64,000 nucleotides of DNA from an uncultured Gammaproteobacteria bacterium (GTDB lineage Bacteria; Pseudomonadota; Gammaproteobacteria; PS1; Pseudothioglobaceae). Both the position numbers and the translations under genes were made by a program. Position 1 is the first letter of the stretch, and the number at the start of each line of letters is the position of its first letter. Under the pieces are notes generated by a model. The model did not search any database and was not told the origin of the DNA. It worked only from the letters and a program-made list of their open reading frames with translations. Positions 1 to 10,258 of this stretch are shown in pieces. The stretch lies in NCBI GenBank assembly GCA_902509905.1, contig CABWZI010000001.1:1-64000 (forward strand), in the 5' to 3' direction.

Positions 1-513
1 AACGTAATCTCCATTACTGATGGTCAAATCTTCCTTGAGACAGATCTATTTAATTCAGGAATCAGACCTGCGATTAATGCCGGTTTGTCTGTATCTCGAG
101 TTGGAGGTGCCGCACAAACCAAGGTTATTAAAAAACTTGGTGGAGGTATTCGTCTCGACTTAGCACAATATCGTGAGCTTGCAGCGTTCGCTCAGTTTGC
201 TTCTGATCTTGATGCTGAAACAAAAGCACAGATTGACAGAGGTCAGCGTGTAACGGAGCTTATGAAACAAGGACAATATTCACCATTAAACGTGGCTGAA
301 ACTGCTACTTCATTGTTTGCTGCAAATAGTGGTGCTCTAGATGACATCGAAGCAAATAAAGTAGTTGCATTTGAGGCAGCACTTTTGGCGTATATGAATA
401 CAAGCCAAACAGCTTTGATGGATGAAATTAACGAGTCTGGTGACTATAACGATGATATAGCTGCCAAGCTTCAGGCTGCAATTGATGACTTTAAAGCTAA
501 TAATACTTGGTAA
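1..513 (+). CDS. atpA: ATP synthase F1 subunit alpha, C-terminal part
   Basis: The reading frame is open from base 1 and ends with TAA at 511-513; the start lies outside the window. The first residues ([20 protein letters not shown]) and the following [18 protein letters not shown] are the conserved C-terminal half of the F1 alpha subunit. It forms the alternating alpha/beta hexamer of the membrane-bound ATP synthase on the cytoplasmic side. The six-base gap to atpG and the order alpha-gamma-beta-epsilon are those of the standard bacterial atp operon. Only about 170 residues are visible, but the family is unmistakable. Confidence 0.98.
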   Translation, partial: NVISITDGQIFLETDLFNSGIRPAINAGLSVSRVGGAAQTKVIKKLGGGIRLDLAQYRELAAFAQFASDLDAETKAQIDRGQRVTELMKQGQYSPLNVAETATSLFAANSGALDDIEANKVVAFEAALLAYMNTSQTALMDEINESGDYNDDIAAKLQAAIDDFKANNTW

Positions 514-519
514 ATAATT

Positions 520-1383
520 ATGGCAGTTGGTAAGGAAATTAGAACACAGATTGCGAGTATTCAAAATACTCAGAAGATTACTTCGGCCATGGAAATGGTG
601 GCAGCTTCTAAAATGAAAAAAGCACAAGATAGAATGCAGGCATCTCGACCATATTCAGAAAAGATTCTTAATGTGATTGGTCACCTTACGCATGCTAACT
701 CTGAGTTTAAGCACCCTTACATGACTGCTTCAAAGGAAGTTAAAAAAGTAGGCATTATCATCATTTCTAGTGACAGAGGCCTTTGTGGAGGTTTAAACAC
801 TAATTTATTTAGAAGTTTGTTGAAAGATATTGCAAATTGGCAATCTGATAAGGTAGATGTTGAGCTTTGCACAATCGGGAAAAAGGCAACATCCTTTTTC
901 AAAAATACAGGCCTTCAAATTAATTCAGTTTTAACTGACCTTGGCGATAATCCTAATTTTGATGAGTTGTTAGGCACAATTAAAGTCATGTTAGATAAAT
1001 ATGATTCGGGTGAGATTGATCAGATTATGATTGCCTACAATCGTTTTGCAAATACAATGACTCAAGTGCCAACAGTAAAACAAATTGTTCCAATGGAGCT
1101 TACTGAAGAAGAGAGCATGGATCATCATTGGGACTATATTTATGAGCCAGATGCTGAAAAGGCACTTGGGGCATTATTGGTTAGATATATTGAGGCGTTA
1201 GTTTATCAAGGCATAGTTGAAAATAACGCATGCGAGCAATCTTCAAGAATGATTGCAATGCATAGTGCGACAGATAATGCTGGAGACATGATTAAAGAGT
1301 TAGGATTGATTTATAACAAGGCTAGACAGGCCGCAATTACTCAGGAAATATCTGAGATAGTTGCTGGTGCTGCAGCTGTTTAA
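520..1383 (+). CDS. atpG: ATP synthase F1 subunit gamma
   Basis: A 287-residue protein, the usual length for bacterial gamma. The N-terminal helix reads [20 protein letters not shown] and the C-terminal helix ends [18 protein letters not shown]; these two helices form the rotating coiled-coil shaft inside the alpha3beta3 ring. It couples proton flow through F0 to ATP synthesis. It sits six bases after atpA and 23 bases before atpD, clearly in one operon. Nothing unusual is seen. Confidence 0.98.
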   Translation: MAVGKEIRTQIASIQNTQKITSAMEMVAASKMKKAQDRMQASRPYSEKILNVIGHLTHANSEFKHPYMTASKEVKKVGIIIISSDRGLCGGLNTNLFRSLLKDIANWQSDKVDVELCTIGKKATSFFKNTGLQINSVLTDLGDNPNFDELLGTIKVMLDKYDSGEIDQIMIAYNRFANTMTQVPTVKQIVPMELTEEESMDHHWDYIYEPDAEKALGALLVRYIEALVYQGIVENNACEQSSRMIAMHSATDNAGDMIKELGLIYNKARQAAITQEISEIVAGAAAV

Positions 1384-1397
1384 AGTTTACAAAATAG

Positions 1398-2786
<1,389 letters not shown>

Positions 2787-3203
2787 ATGTCAGTAATCCA
2801 CGTTGATGTAGTTAGTGCAACTGAGGAAATATACTCAGGAGAGGCAAAATGTGTTTTTGCACCCGCTACTATGGGTGAGATTGGTGTTTATCCAATGCAT
2901 GTTCCTTTGATTAGCACGCTTAAACCAGGTGAGGTTAGAGTTGAAACTGACAGTGGAATGGAGTCAATTTTTGTATCTGGCGGTATTATTGAGGTGCAAC
3001 CTGATGTTGTGACAATTTTCTCTGATACTGCAATTCGAGCCAATGATCTTGATGAGTCAAAGGCTCTAGAAGCTAAACAAAGAGCTGAAGAGGCAATGTC
3101 AAATGCTCAAGGAGATCAAGACCTTTCAACTACTCAGGCTGCATTAGCTGAGTCATTAGCACAGCTTCAAATGATTACAAAGATGAGGGGCAAAAAGCGT
3201 TAG
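2787..3203 (+). CDS. atpC: ATP synthase F1 subunit epsilon
   Basis: A 138-residue epsilon subunit: an N-terminal beta-sandwich (about residues 1-85, including GEIGVYPMHVPLISTLKPGE and VSGGIIEVQPDVVTIFSDTA) and a C-terminal helical hairpin rich in Ala, Glu and Gln. It links gamma to the c-ring and restrains ATP hydrolysis. Its ATG directly follows the atpD stop. Its TAG stop (3201-3203) abuts the stop codon of the convergent gene at 3204, so this operon has no non-coding trailer. The likely terminator lies inside the opposing gene at 3260-3287. Confidence 0.98.
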   Translation: MSVIHVDVVSATEEIYSGEAKCVFAPATMGEIGVYPMHVPLISTLKPGEVRVETDSGMESIFVSGGIIEVQPDVVTIFSDTAIRANDLDESKALEAKQRAEEAMSNAQGDQDLSTTQAALAESLAQLQMITKMRGKKR

Positions 3204-3506
3204 TTAGGCTTCAAAAAGAGTCGATTGAAAATCGACTATCTTATTATCTGATACCACTACGCCTTCTTTTTGAAGGCGTTTTATTTTGACCTTTATATCT
3301 GTTGCAAAGCCTCCTAAATCACCATTAGATTTTACTACTCGATGACACGGAACTTGAGGTGCATAAGGGTTTTTGTTCATTGCACTTCCAACTGCCCTGT
3401 GAGCTTTGGGCCTTCCTACCATTCTAGCTAGGCCAGCATAGGTAATAACTTTTCCTTTGGGAACTTTTTTGAGAGCCTCATAGCAATCAGATTGGAATTT
3501 AGTCAT
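3204..3506 (-). CDS. Short MGMT-type DNA alkyltransferase (Ogt C-terminal domain only)
   Basis: A 100-residue protein that matches the DNA-binding/active-site domain of O6-methylguanine-DNA methyltransferase. It contains GKVITYAGLARMVGRPKAHR followed by the active-site PCHRVV motif, with the methyl-accepting cysteine present, and GGFATDIKVKIKRLQKEGV. The usual N-terminal domain of full Ogt/Ada (about 160-180 residues) is absent. Because the cysteine is kept (alkyltransferase-like proteins have Trp), real repair activity is possible. It overlaps the end of kdsC by four bases and is the last gene of the minus-strand operon. Its coding end contains two terminator hairpins. Confidence 0.85.
   Translation of the reverse strand: MTKFQSDCYEALKKVPKGKVITYAGLARMVGRPKAHRAVGSAMNKNPYAPQVPCHRVVKSNGDLGGFATDIKVKIKRLQKEGVVVSDNKIVDFQSTLFEA
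3213..3237 (-). terminator. Intrinsic terminator of the rpmH-to-alkyltransferase operon, inside the coding end
   Basis: Read on the minus strand, AGTCGATT (3237-3230), loop TTC and AATCGACT (3226-3219) form a perfect eight-base-pair hairpin followed by CTTTTT (3218-3213). The hairpin and T-run fall within the last codons of the alkyltransferase gene, whose stop is at 3206-3204. The end of that protein is therefore encoded by the terminator itself. Confidence 0.65.
3260..3287 (+). terminator. Intrinsic terminator of the atp operon, inside the opposing gene
   Basis: CGCCTTC (3260-3266), loop TTTTT and GAAGGCG (3272-3278) form a perfect seven-base-pair hairpin, followed by TTTTATTTT (3279-3287). 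This is a classical intrinsic terminator in the plus direction, 57 bases after the atpC stop. It lies entirely within the coding sequence of the alkyltransferase gene on the minus strand. Confidence 0.8.
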
Positions 3507-4036
3507 TTTAAAAATGACTGCATTAGGTCATCATACTTGTCTTGAGATTTTAATAAAAAGTCACAAACTTCTCGAACTGCACCAGAGCCGCCAGCATTAT
3601 TTGTAATCATCAGAGCATTTTCTTTTACAAATGAATGCGCATTCGCTACAGCTATTGGTAGTGCAACTTTTGACATAGCAGGGAGATCAATGACGTCATC
3701 ACCTACAAAGGCTGATTCACTTAAATCGATAGAAAGTTTTTCAGAGAGCTCTTTGAGTGCAACACCTTTGTCCTTTATCCCATGGTAGTAATTTTTGATA
3801 CCGAGTGTTTCAAGCCTATGGGCAACTGAGCGAGTGCTTCTTGCAGTAATGATTGCAACTTCAACACCCGATAACTCTAGTAATTTAATCCCACAACCAT
3901 CCTGGGAATCAAATTTTTTATGCTCTGTGCCGTTATCGTCAAAATAAATACCACCATCTGTTAGAACTCCGTCCACATCCAAGATTAGAAGTTTGATATC
4001 TTTTGCTATTGATTCGGCTTTAGAGCTATTACCCAT
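3503..4036 (-). CDS. kdsC: 3-deoxy-D-manno-octulosonate 8-phosphate phosphatase
   Basis: A 177-residue HAD-family phosphatase. The nucleophile motif DVDGVLTDGGIYFDDNG is near residues 20-36, IITARSTRSVAHRLETLGI is motif II, and FVGDDVIDLPAM is motif IV. This combination is typical of KdsC, which removes phosphate from KDO-8-P in the cytoplasm during lipopolysaccharide inner-core synthesis. It implies a Gram-negative envelope. It starts ten bases after yidC ends and overlaps the next gene by four bases. A related YrbI/NeuA-type phosphatase role cannot be excluded, but the length and motifs fit KdsC best. Confidence 0.9.
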   Translation of the reverse strand: MGNSSKAESIAKDIKLLILDVDGVLTDGGIYFDDNGTEHKKFDSQDGCGIKLLELSGVEVAIITARSTRSVAHRLETLGIKNYYHGIKDKGVALKELSEKLSIDLSESAFVGDDVIDLPAMSKVALPIAVANAHSFVKENALMITNNAGGSGAVREVCDFLLKSQDKYDDLMQSFLK

Positions 4037-4046
4037 AATAAACTAG

Positions 4047-5690
4047 TTATCCATTAATTTTTTTATTGATGTACATTTGTTGGGCAATTGAAAGAATATT
4101 ATTAGTAACCCAATATAATACAAGTCCTGATGGGAACCAAAGGAAGAATACTGTAAATACAATTGGAAGCATTTGCATAATCCTTGCTTGGATTGGATCT
4201 GCAGGTGGCGGATTAAGTCTTTGCTGAAACCACATCGACGCACCCATTATTAGGGGCAGGATGAAATAAGGATCTTTTGCAGCCAAATCTGGCAGATATA
4301 AGAAAGGAGTTTGGCGCAATTCTACCATCTCTATAAGAACCCAGTAAATTGAAATAAACACAGGAATTTGAACTAGAATCGGCAGACAACCAGCGGCAGG
4401 ATTGATTTTTTCAGTTCTATAGAGCTCCATAGTTTTTTTACCAATTTTCTGTTTGTCGCCCTCATAAGTTTCTTTAATCTTTTGAAGTCTTGGCGCTAAT
4501 TTTTTCATCCCAGCCATTGAGCGAAAGGATTTTTCAGAAAGTTTATAAAAGGCAAGCTTTATTGCTAAAGTTACCAAGATTATTGATATAGCCCAGTTCT
4601 GAACAAAACTATAAATCCAGTGTAGGAATACAGATAAAGGCTTGGCTACAATAAACAGGAAACCATAGTCAACTGTTTTATCCAGTCCAGGTGCTAAATT
4701 TTCGAGGCGAACATGTTCTTTTGGTCCAATGAAGAGCTGATTTTTTCCAATATTCACAGAGGAGCCCGCAGTAATTCTTGAGCTAGGATTCACCGTGGTT
4801 AAAAGGAAATTGTCCCTACTAGATTTGGTTGAGTAGGTATGTTTATCTTTTTCGTTTGGAATCCATGCTGAAAAGAAATAATGTTGAATCATTGCTGCCC
4901 ATCCACCAATTGATGTTGTTTTTGGGCTAGAGTCAAAGTCTTCAAAATCAATCTTCTCAAAGATTTCCTCATCGTTGTAGATAGCGCCTCCATTAAAGTT
5001 TTGCATTCCCATCATAAAGCCGCCAGATTTTTGAGAGGCGCCATGAGCAAGCTGTGTGTAACTACTAACAACGCGGTCAGAGGAACTGTTATTGTCAATT
5101 TGATAGTCCACATCGATAACGTAACTATCGGGCTTAAAATGAAAGTTTTTAGTTACAGTGACGCCATTATTATCAGTCCATTTCAATGGAACAGTCAATT
5201 CACTCTCCCCTCCTAAGAAATATTCTTCTCTTTCTGAAGTGTATTGATCTTGATGGGTTGGCATTTGGTCTGCAGGAATTAATCCACTTTGTGCATGGAA
5301 AATTCTATCTGGTGAGTTGCTTAACAGCTCAAATCTTTCTTCAGAGTTCAAAGTTTCAGGGTATTTGTTGAGTAAAGCGCTGATTATTGTTCCACCCTTA
5401 TGTGAAATTTGAAGTGTTAGAAGATCTGTAACAACTGTAGTGTATCCACCAGAATTAATTGGCTCATTTATTGATGGGGTTGAATCTTCTGAGACTTGCA
5501 ATTCTGCTGATGGAACATCACTTGGAAGAGGAACGTCATTTGTTTCTGTTGAAGAGTCATTACTTACTAGTTGTGTTTGGGTTATAACATTTCCATTTTC
5601 ATCTACAGACTGAGTAAGCTCCCATTTATCCCAAAGAAGAAAAACAGTTAAAAAAATTGCAATAAAAAGAAAGAGTTTTTGAGTATTCAT
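4047..5690 (-). CDS. yidC: Membrane protein insertase YidC
   Basis: A 547-residue protein, matching the usual gammaproteobacterial YidC length (548 in E. coli). It has one N-terminal membrane segment (LFLFIAIFLTVFLLW), a large periplasmic domain (about residues 30-340), and a C-terminal bundle of membrane helices containing INPAAGCLPILVQIPVFISI and GLVLYWVTNNILSIAQQ. It inserts inner-membrane proteins alone or with SecYEG; the F0 c-subunit is a classical client. It follows yidD by six bases in the conserved rpmH-rnpA-yidD-yidC order. Confidence 0.98.
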   Translation of the reverse strand: MNTQKLFLFIAIFLTVFLLWDKWELTQSVDENGNVITQTQLVSNDSSTETNDVPLPSDVPSAELQVSEDSTPSINEPINSGGYTTVVTDLLTLQISHKGGTIISALLNKYPETLNSEERFELLSNSPDRIFHAQSGLIPADQMPTHQDQYTSEREEYFLGGESELTVPLKWTDNNGVTVTKNFHFKPDSYVIDVDYQIDNNSSSDRVVSSYTQLAHGASQKSGGFMMGMQNFNGGAIYNDEEIFEKIDFEDFDSSPKTTSIGGWAAMIQHYFFSAWIPNEKDKHTYSTKSSRDNFLLTTVNPSSRITAGSSVNIGKNQLFIGPKEHVRLENLAPGLDKTVDYGFLFIVAKPLSVFLHWIYSFVQNWAISIILVTLAIKLAFYKLSEKSFRSMAGMKKLAPRLQKIKETYEGDKQKIGKKTMELYRTEKINPAAGCLPILVQIPVFISIYWVLIEMVELRQTPFLYLPDLAAKDPYFILPLIMGASMWFQQRLNPPPADPIQARIMQMLPIVFTVFFLWFPSGLVLYWVTNNILSIAQQMYINKKING

Positions 5691-5696
5691 AAGTTT

Positions 5697-5924
5697 TTAA
5701 ATTGTTTTAATTTTTTTTGGGACAGGGTCATAGCTTGCTTCTGACCAAGGATGACATTTGCTTATTCTTTTTACGCCAAGAGCAGCCCCTTTAATGGCGC
5801 CATGATATTTAATTGCATCGTATGTATATTCAGAGCAAGTAGGAATATGACGACAATTACTACCTAAAACAGGGCTAATGACCCATTGGTAAAATTTGAT
5901 GAAAGGTAGAAGCAAAAATTTCAT
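5697..5924 (-). CDS. yidD: Membrane protein insertion efficiency factor YidD
   Basis: A 75-residue protein with the family signature: FYQWVISPVLGSNCRHIPTC near the N-terminus, then SEYTYDAIKYHGAIKGAALG and RISKCHPW. The N-terminal segment is amphipathic and the Cys residues are the conserved ones. YidD assists YidC-dependent insertion at the inner membrane. Its ATG overlaps the rnpA stop codon (TGATG), indicating translational coupling. Confidence 0.95.
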   Translation of the reverse strand: MKFLLLPFIKFYQWVISPVLGSNCRHIPTCSEYTYDAIKYHGAIKGAALGVKRISKCHPWSEASYDPVPKKIKTI

Positions 5925-6274
5925 CAGGAGGCCGCCCTATTTGTTGCTTTTGTCATAAGTGCAAGCAGATCATTTTTCATTTCAGTATTATTTATGCTCT
6001 GGGTCTTTTTGGCCATGACAACATAGTCTAATTTCCCTAAGTTATCTTGATTTATTCTGAAAGTCTCACGAACCAGTCTTTTTAAATGGTTTCTATTGAC
6101 AGCCTTTTTGTATTCTTTTTTGGATATCGCAAGCCCAAGTCTTGAGAATGAGTAGTCAGAATTACTGGCTACTATTTTCCAAAATTTACTTTGAGAATGG
6201 CGCCCCTTTTTGAAAACATGTGCGAATTCTTTGGCATTGGTGATACGCACACTTCGAGCAAGCGAGCTAGCCAT
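5924..6274 (-). CDS. rnpA: Ribonuclease P protein component
   Basis: A 116-residue basic protein. It carries the RNase P protein signature LGLAISKKEYKKAVNRNHLK followed by RLVRETFR, which lies in the conserved RNR motif region that contacts RNase P RNA. It supports 5' maturation of tRNA precursors. It lies directly after rpmH and overlaps yidD by one base, as in nearly all bacteria. Confidence 0.96.
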   Translation of the reverse strand: MASSLARSVRITNAKEFAHVFKKGRHSQSKFWKIVASNSDYSFSRLGLAISKKEYKKAVNRNHLKRLVRETFRINQDNLGKLDYVVMAKKTQSINNTEMKNDLLALMTKATNRAAS

Positions 6275-6278
6275 TGTA

Positions 6279-6413
6279 TTAGGCTGCTAAGCGCTTACGC
6301 CCTTTTTTTCTACGTGCACTTAGAATAGCACGTCCAGAACGAGTTTTCATTCTAGCTCTAAAGCCGTGGTTGCGCTTACGTTTTAGTACGCTTGGTTGGA
6401 AAGTTCTTTTCAT
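6279..6413 (-). CDS. rpmH: 50S ribosomal protein L34
   Basis: Translating the minus strand from the ATG at 6413-6411 gives a 44-residue protein beginning [20 protein letters not shown] and ending [10 protein letters not shown] before TAA (6281-6279). This is a perfect fit to bacterial L34 in length and sequence. It is the first gene of the minus-strand cluster leading into rnpA, yidD, yidC, kdsC and the alkyltransferase. The gap to rnpA is four bases. Confidence 0.97.
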   Translation of the reverse strand: MKRTFQPSVLKRKRNHGFRARMKTRSGRAILSARRKKGRKRLAA

Positions 6414-6717
6414 AATCTGTATATGCCAACAAAAAATTTTGCAATTTTACCATACTTGGATTGAATCGGTATGCCTGATAAACAAGAGATTCTAAGCTAT
6501 TAAGGCTTTATTAGAGCCCAATTTAGATAAAGATGTGGATAATGAAGGTAACAAATAATGAGTTGCTTTAATATAGAAATCACTTTATAACTTAAGTGGA
6601 GGTTGAAAAAGTGATTGTTGCCCACACATAAAAGCAAACAAATAGGCTCTTTTTAATTCATTCTAAGAGTCTAGTTATTTATAAATTAGTAATATAGGTT
6701 AATTTTTAAGAGGCTCT
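6414..6717. other. AT-rich gap between divergent rpmH and smg; candidate replication-origin remnant
   Basis: This 304-base stretch carries no gene. It holds one perfect DnaA box on the minus strand (TGTGGATAA, 6534-6542, complement of TTATCCACA) in AT-rich sequence, and must contain the promoters for rpmH and smg. In many bacteria oriC lies next to rpmH, with dnaA on the other side; here dnaA is not in the window and only one perfect box is seen. A functional origin is therefore possible but not shown. No RNA gene is apparent. Confidence 0.4.
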
Positions 6718-7206
6718 ATGACTAACAACATTCTTGATGTACTCACCTTTATGTTTGACTTTCTTTTTGAATCTGCTGAGCAGGATTCTACCCAAGAGTT
6801 GGACGATGATTTGCTTAAGACTCATCTATCTGAGGCTGGATTTGATGCAGAGAGAATTGAAAAAGCTTTGATTTGGCTTGAGAATATTGCAGCACTTCAA
6901 GATGGAAAAATTGCAAGTTTTAATACAGTTCATAATTCCATGCGAATTTATAGTGAACTTGAAAAAACTAAGTTAGATTCTAGAGCAAGAGGCTTCATAA
7001 TGTTTATGGAAAATATGGGCCAACTAAACCCGAGTCAAAGAGAGATAGTTATTGATCAAGTAATGTCTCTAGAGGATTCAAAGCTCAGCATTGATGATTT
7101 GAAATGGGTTGTAATGATGGTTATTGGAAATAGTGCTGAATCGGCTGTTCCATCGCAATGGATTGAATCTATTGTGTTTCACGACGATAACCCTACTCTT
7201 CAGTAG
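6718..7206 (+). CDS. smg: Smg family protein (DUF494)
   Basis: A 162-residue acidic, mostly helical protein beginning MTNNILDVLTFMFDFLFESA, which is the conserved start of the Smg/DUF494 family. The function is not established. In gammaproteobacteria smg usually sits between dprA and a topA-like gene; here it is eight bases before topA, which supports the call. The ATG at 6718 follows an AAGAGG ribosome binding site. Confidence 0.88.
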   Translation: MTNNILDVLTFMFDFLFESAEQDSTQELDDDLLKTHLSEAGFDAERIEKALIWLENIAALQDGKIASFNTVHNSMRIYSELEKTKLDSRARGFIMFMENMGQLNPSQREIVIDQVMSLEDSKLSIDDLKWVVMMVIGNSAESAVPSQWIESIVFHDDNPTLQ

Positions 7207-7214
7207 GACTTTTT

Positions 7215-9557
7215 ATGTCAAAAAATCTTGTTATTGTCGAATCGCCGGCGAAAGCAAAAACCATTGAAAAGTTTTTGGGGCCAGACTACGTTGTTAAGTC
7301 TAGCATTGGTCATATCAGGGATATGCCTAAGAAAGATATGGGTGTCAATATTGAGAATGACTTTCTACCCACTTATGCAATAAGCTCGGACAAGAAAAAA
7401 GTTGTTGCCGACTTAAAAAAATCCGCCAAATCTGCTGAGAAAATCTTTTTAGCTACTGATGAGGACCGTGAAGGAGAGGCGATTGCATGGCATCTTCAGC
7501 AGGCGCTATCTTTAGATTCAAATACTCCTAGGATTGTATTTCATGAGATTACAAAGGGGGCGATAACAGAGGCAATAAAGAATCCAAGAACAATAAATAC
7601 TGATCTTGTAGATGCGCAACAAGCTCGAAGAATCATTGATAGGTTGGTTGGTTTTGAGATTTCACCAGTTCTATGGAGAAAAATTTCTGGAGCGCGTTCA
7701 GCAGGTAGAGTGCAATCTCCAGTTGTACGACTGGTGGTTGAAAGAGAGCGGGAAATTTCAGCTCACAACCCAATAAGTACATTTAAGGTTAAGGCAAACC
7801 TAACTAACAAGAACAATCAAAATCTTGAGGTAAAACTCAGTAAAGAGTTTAGCTCTAAAGAAGACGCTCTCTTTTTTGCTAAGGCTTTGCTAGAAGCAAA
7901 ATTAATAGTTGATCTAGTTGAGACAAAGCCATCTAAAAGATCACCAAAGGCGCCATTTATCACCTCTACTTTGCAGCAAGAGGCTTCACAAAAGCTTGGT
8001 TTTTCAGTTAAACAAACTATGTCAATTGCTCAGAACTTATATCGTGAGGGAGCAATTACGTATATGAGAACTGACTCATTAAACTTATCTGAAGTAGCAA
8101 TTTCTGCAGCTCAAGAAGAAATTATTTCAAAATATGGAAAGGAATTTCATCAAGCCAGAAGATATAAAACAAGCTCAAGTGGTGCTCAAGAAGCACATGA
8201 GGCTATCAGGCCAACCGATTTGACTAAGCCAACCATTCTTGGTCTAGATGAACAATCTTCAAAGCTTTATTCTTTAATCTATAAAAGAACGCTGGCCTCA
8301 CAGATGAGTGATGCACAGTTACAAAAAACAAAAGTCACTATTAGTATATCTGGACGAGACGAACACTTTATCGCGGATGGCGAGGTACTCTCTTTTGCCG
8401 GATTTCTAGAGGTATATGACTATATGTCTTCTGATGACAAGCTATTGCCAGAAATAAGTAAGAGCGATATATTGACATTGGTTGATATGAGTTCAAGAGA
8501 GTCTTTTTCAAGGGCGAAGCCAAGATATACAGAGGCATCTCTAGTCAAAGAGATTGAGCAAATGGGAATTGGAAGACCTTCAACTTTTGCAACAATGATC
8601 ACAACAGTTCAAGACAGAAATTATGTTGTGAAAGATACTAGAGAGGGAGTTCAGCGCGAGTATCAATGCATTGAGATTTCAAATGGTAATATCTCAGAGT
8701 TAACTCAAACTGAAACAACTGGTGCTGAAAAGAATAAGCTTTTTCCAACTAATGTTGCCTACCTATTGGTAGATTTTTTACTTAAAAACTTTAGAAATAT
8801 TATTGGTTATGAGTTTACAGCTAATCTAGAAAGTGATTTTGATCTTATTGCTGAAGAATCTAAATCATGGACTGGAGTTGTTCGTAATTTTTATGAGCCT
8901 TTTCATGAACAAATTGAATTAGCCAAAGATATTTCAAGAGATGAGACGCATGGCAAAAGAGAGCTAGGCGAAGACCCTGTTTCTGGTAAGCCAGTGAGCG
9001 TGCGTTTTGGCCGTTATGGTGCATTTGCTCAAATCGGAAGACAAGATGATGAGGAAAAACCAACTTTTGCGTCTTTAAGAACAGGACAGGATATCGAAAA
9101 TATTACTCTTTTAGAGGCTTTAGAACTTTTCAAAATGCCAAGGACTATTGGTGAGACTGAATCGGGTGAAACTATAAAAGCTAACTATGGAAGATTTGGA
9201 CCGTATATTCAATACGGGAAAAAATATGTTTCTCTTAAGGAAGAAACACCAGAGGAAGTGACTTTAGAAACTGCATTGGAGTTAATCGCTGCAAAAGAAA
9301 AATTTGATGCAGAGAGAATCATAAAGGTTTTTGATGATTCAGATATTCAAGTATTAAACGGCCGTTTTGGGCCCTATATTTGGAATGGAAAAAAGAGGGG
9401 AAAAGGCCAGAAAAATGTCACCGTGACAAAAGTTTTTGGAGACAAAGAGCCTGCTGATTTAACCTTAGAGGAATGTAAAAAGGCTATAGAAGGTAAAATC
9501 AAAGCAAAAGCCAAGCCAAAAAAAAGAAAAAAGAAGCCTACTCAAAAGAAAAAATAA
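7215..9557 (+). CDS. topA: DNA topoisomerase I
   Basis: A 780-residue type IA topoisomerase that relaxes negative supercoils. The N-terminal TOPRIM domain begins NLVIVESPAKAKTIEKFLGP and contains the acidic DEDREGEAIAWH motif. The catalytic tyrosine is Tyr283 in EGAITYMRTDS. The C-terminal third has repeats of the form GRFGPYI (for example NYGRFGPYIQYGKKY and NGRFGPYIWNGKK) and a very lysine-rich tail. Unlike E. coli TopA it has no four-cysteine zinc ribbons: only two cysteines are visible in the C-terminal half. It lies immediately after smg. Confidence 0.97.
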   Translation: MSKNLVIVESPAKAKTIEKFLGPDYVVKSSIGHIRDMPKKDMGVNIENDFLPTYAISSDKKKVVADLKKSAKSAEKIFLATDEDREGEAIAWHLQQALSLDSNTPRIVFHEITKGAITEAIKNPRTINTDLVDAQQARRIIDRLVGFEISPVLWRKISGARSAGRVQSPVVRLVVEREREISAHNPISTFKVKANLTNKNNQNLEVKLSKEFSSKEDALFFAKALLEAKLIVDLVETKPSKRSPKAPFITSTLQQEASQKLGFSVKQTMSIAQNLYREGAITYMRTDSLNLSEVAISAAQEEIISKYGKEFHQARRYKTSSSGAQEAHEAIRPTDLTKPTILGLDEQSSKLYSLIYKRTLASQMSDAQLQKTKVTISISGRDEHFIADGEVLSFAGFLEVYDYMSSDDKLLPEISKSDILTLVDMSSRESFSRAKPRYTEASLVKEIEQMGIGRPSTFATMITTVQDRNYVVKDTREGVQREYQCIEISNGNISELTQTETTGAEKNKLFPTNVAYLLVDFLLKNFRNIIGYEFTANLESDFDLIAEESKSWTGVVRNFYEPFHEQIELAKDISRDETHGKRELGEDPVSGKPVSVRFGRYGAFAQIGRQDDEEKPTFASLRTGQDIENITLLEALELFKMPRTIGETESGETIKANYGRFGPYIQYGKKYVSLKEETPEEVTLETALELIAAKEKFDAERIIKVFDDSDIQVLNGRFGPYIWNGKKRGKGQKNVTVTKVFGDKEPADLTLEECKKAIEGKIKAKAKPKKRKKKPTQKKK

Positions 9558-9646
9558 ATAAGCTTGATTAGAAGATGTTTATTTATTTCATCCAATACAA
9601 TGGATGCCTATGAGAAAATCTTAATATCAAATAAAAATAAACAATA

Positions 9647-10258
9647 ATGACAAAAGTTAAGATTTGTGGATTTACTGACCCTGTCAATGCGAGAGATGCT
9701 TCAATTGCTGGCGTAGATGCAATTGGCCTTGTGTTCTATGACAAGTCACCAAGAAATGTTGATGTTAATAGAGCAAAAGCGATCATTGATGCTTTGCCAC
9801 CCTTTGTGAATAGGGTTGGATTATTTGTGAATGCAAATCCTAGCTTTGTTGATGAGGTTCTTTGCGAAGTACCCCTAGACACGCTCCAATTCCATGGCGA
9901 TGAAAGTCTTCTTGACTGCTCTCAGTATCAAATGCCATTTATTAAATCATTGCGAGTGAAACCTGAGACTGATGTTAACCAAGTTGCTGAACACTTTTCA
10001 AGCGCAAGTGCAATTCTTCTTGATTCATACAACCCTTCTGTTTATGGCGGGACGGGTGAGGCGTTTGATTGGTCATTAGCTTGCGTTGATATATCTCTAC
10101 CCATCATACTTGCGGGAGGGTTAAATCAAGACAATGTGTCATCTGCAATTATTCAAGTTAGTCCATATGCTGTAGATGCTTCCAGTGGTGTTGAAAGTGC
10201 TCCAGGTGTTAAGGATATTGATAAAATAGTATCTTTTATCAGAAATACTAATTCATGA
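9647..10258 (+). CDS. trpF: Phosphoribosylanthranilate isomerase
   Basis: A 203-residue TIM-barrel enzyme beginning [20 protein letters not shown], with the catalytic Cys in KICG. Later motifs are [19 protein letters not shown] and the phosphate-binding [11 protein letters not shown]. It catalyses an Amadori rearrangement in tryptophan synthesis. Its end overlaps the trpB start by four bases (ATGA), so the two are translationally coupled. Confidence 0.96.
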   Translation: MTKVKICGFTDPVNARDASIAGVDAIGLVFYDKSPRNVDVNRAKAIIDALPPFVNRVGLFVNANPSFVDEVLCEVPLDTLQFHGDESLLDCSQYQMPFIKSLRVKPETDVNQVAEHFSSASAILLDSYNPSVYGGTGEAFDWSLACVDISLPIILAGGLNQDNVSSAIIQVSPYAVDASSGVESAPGVKDIDKIVSFIRNTNS

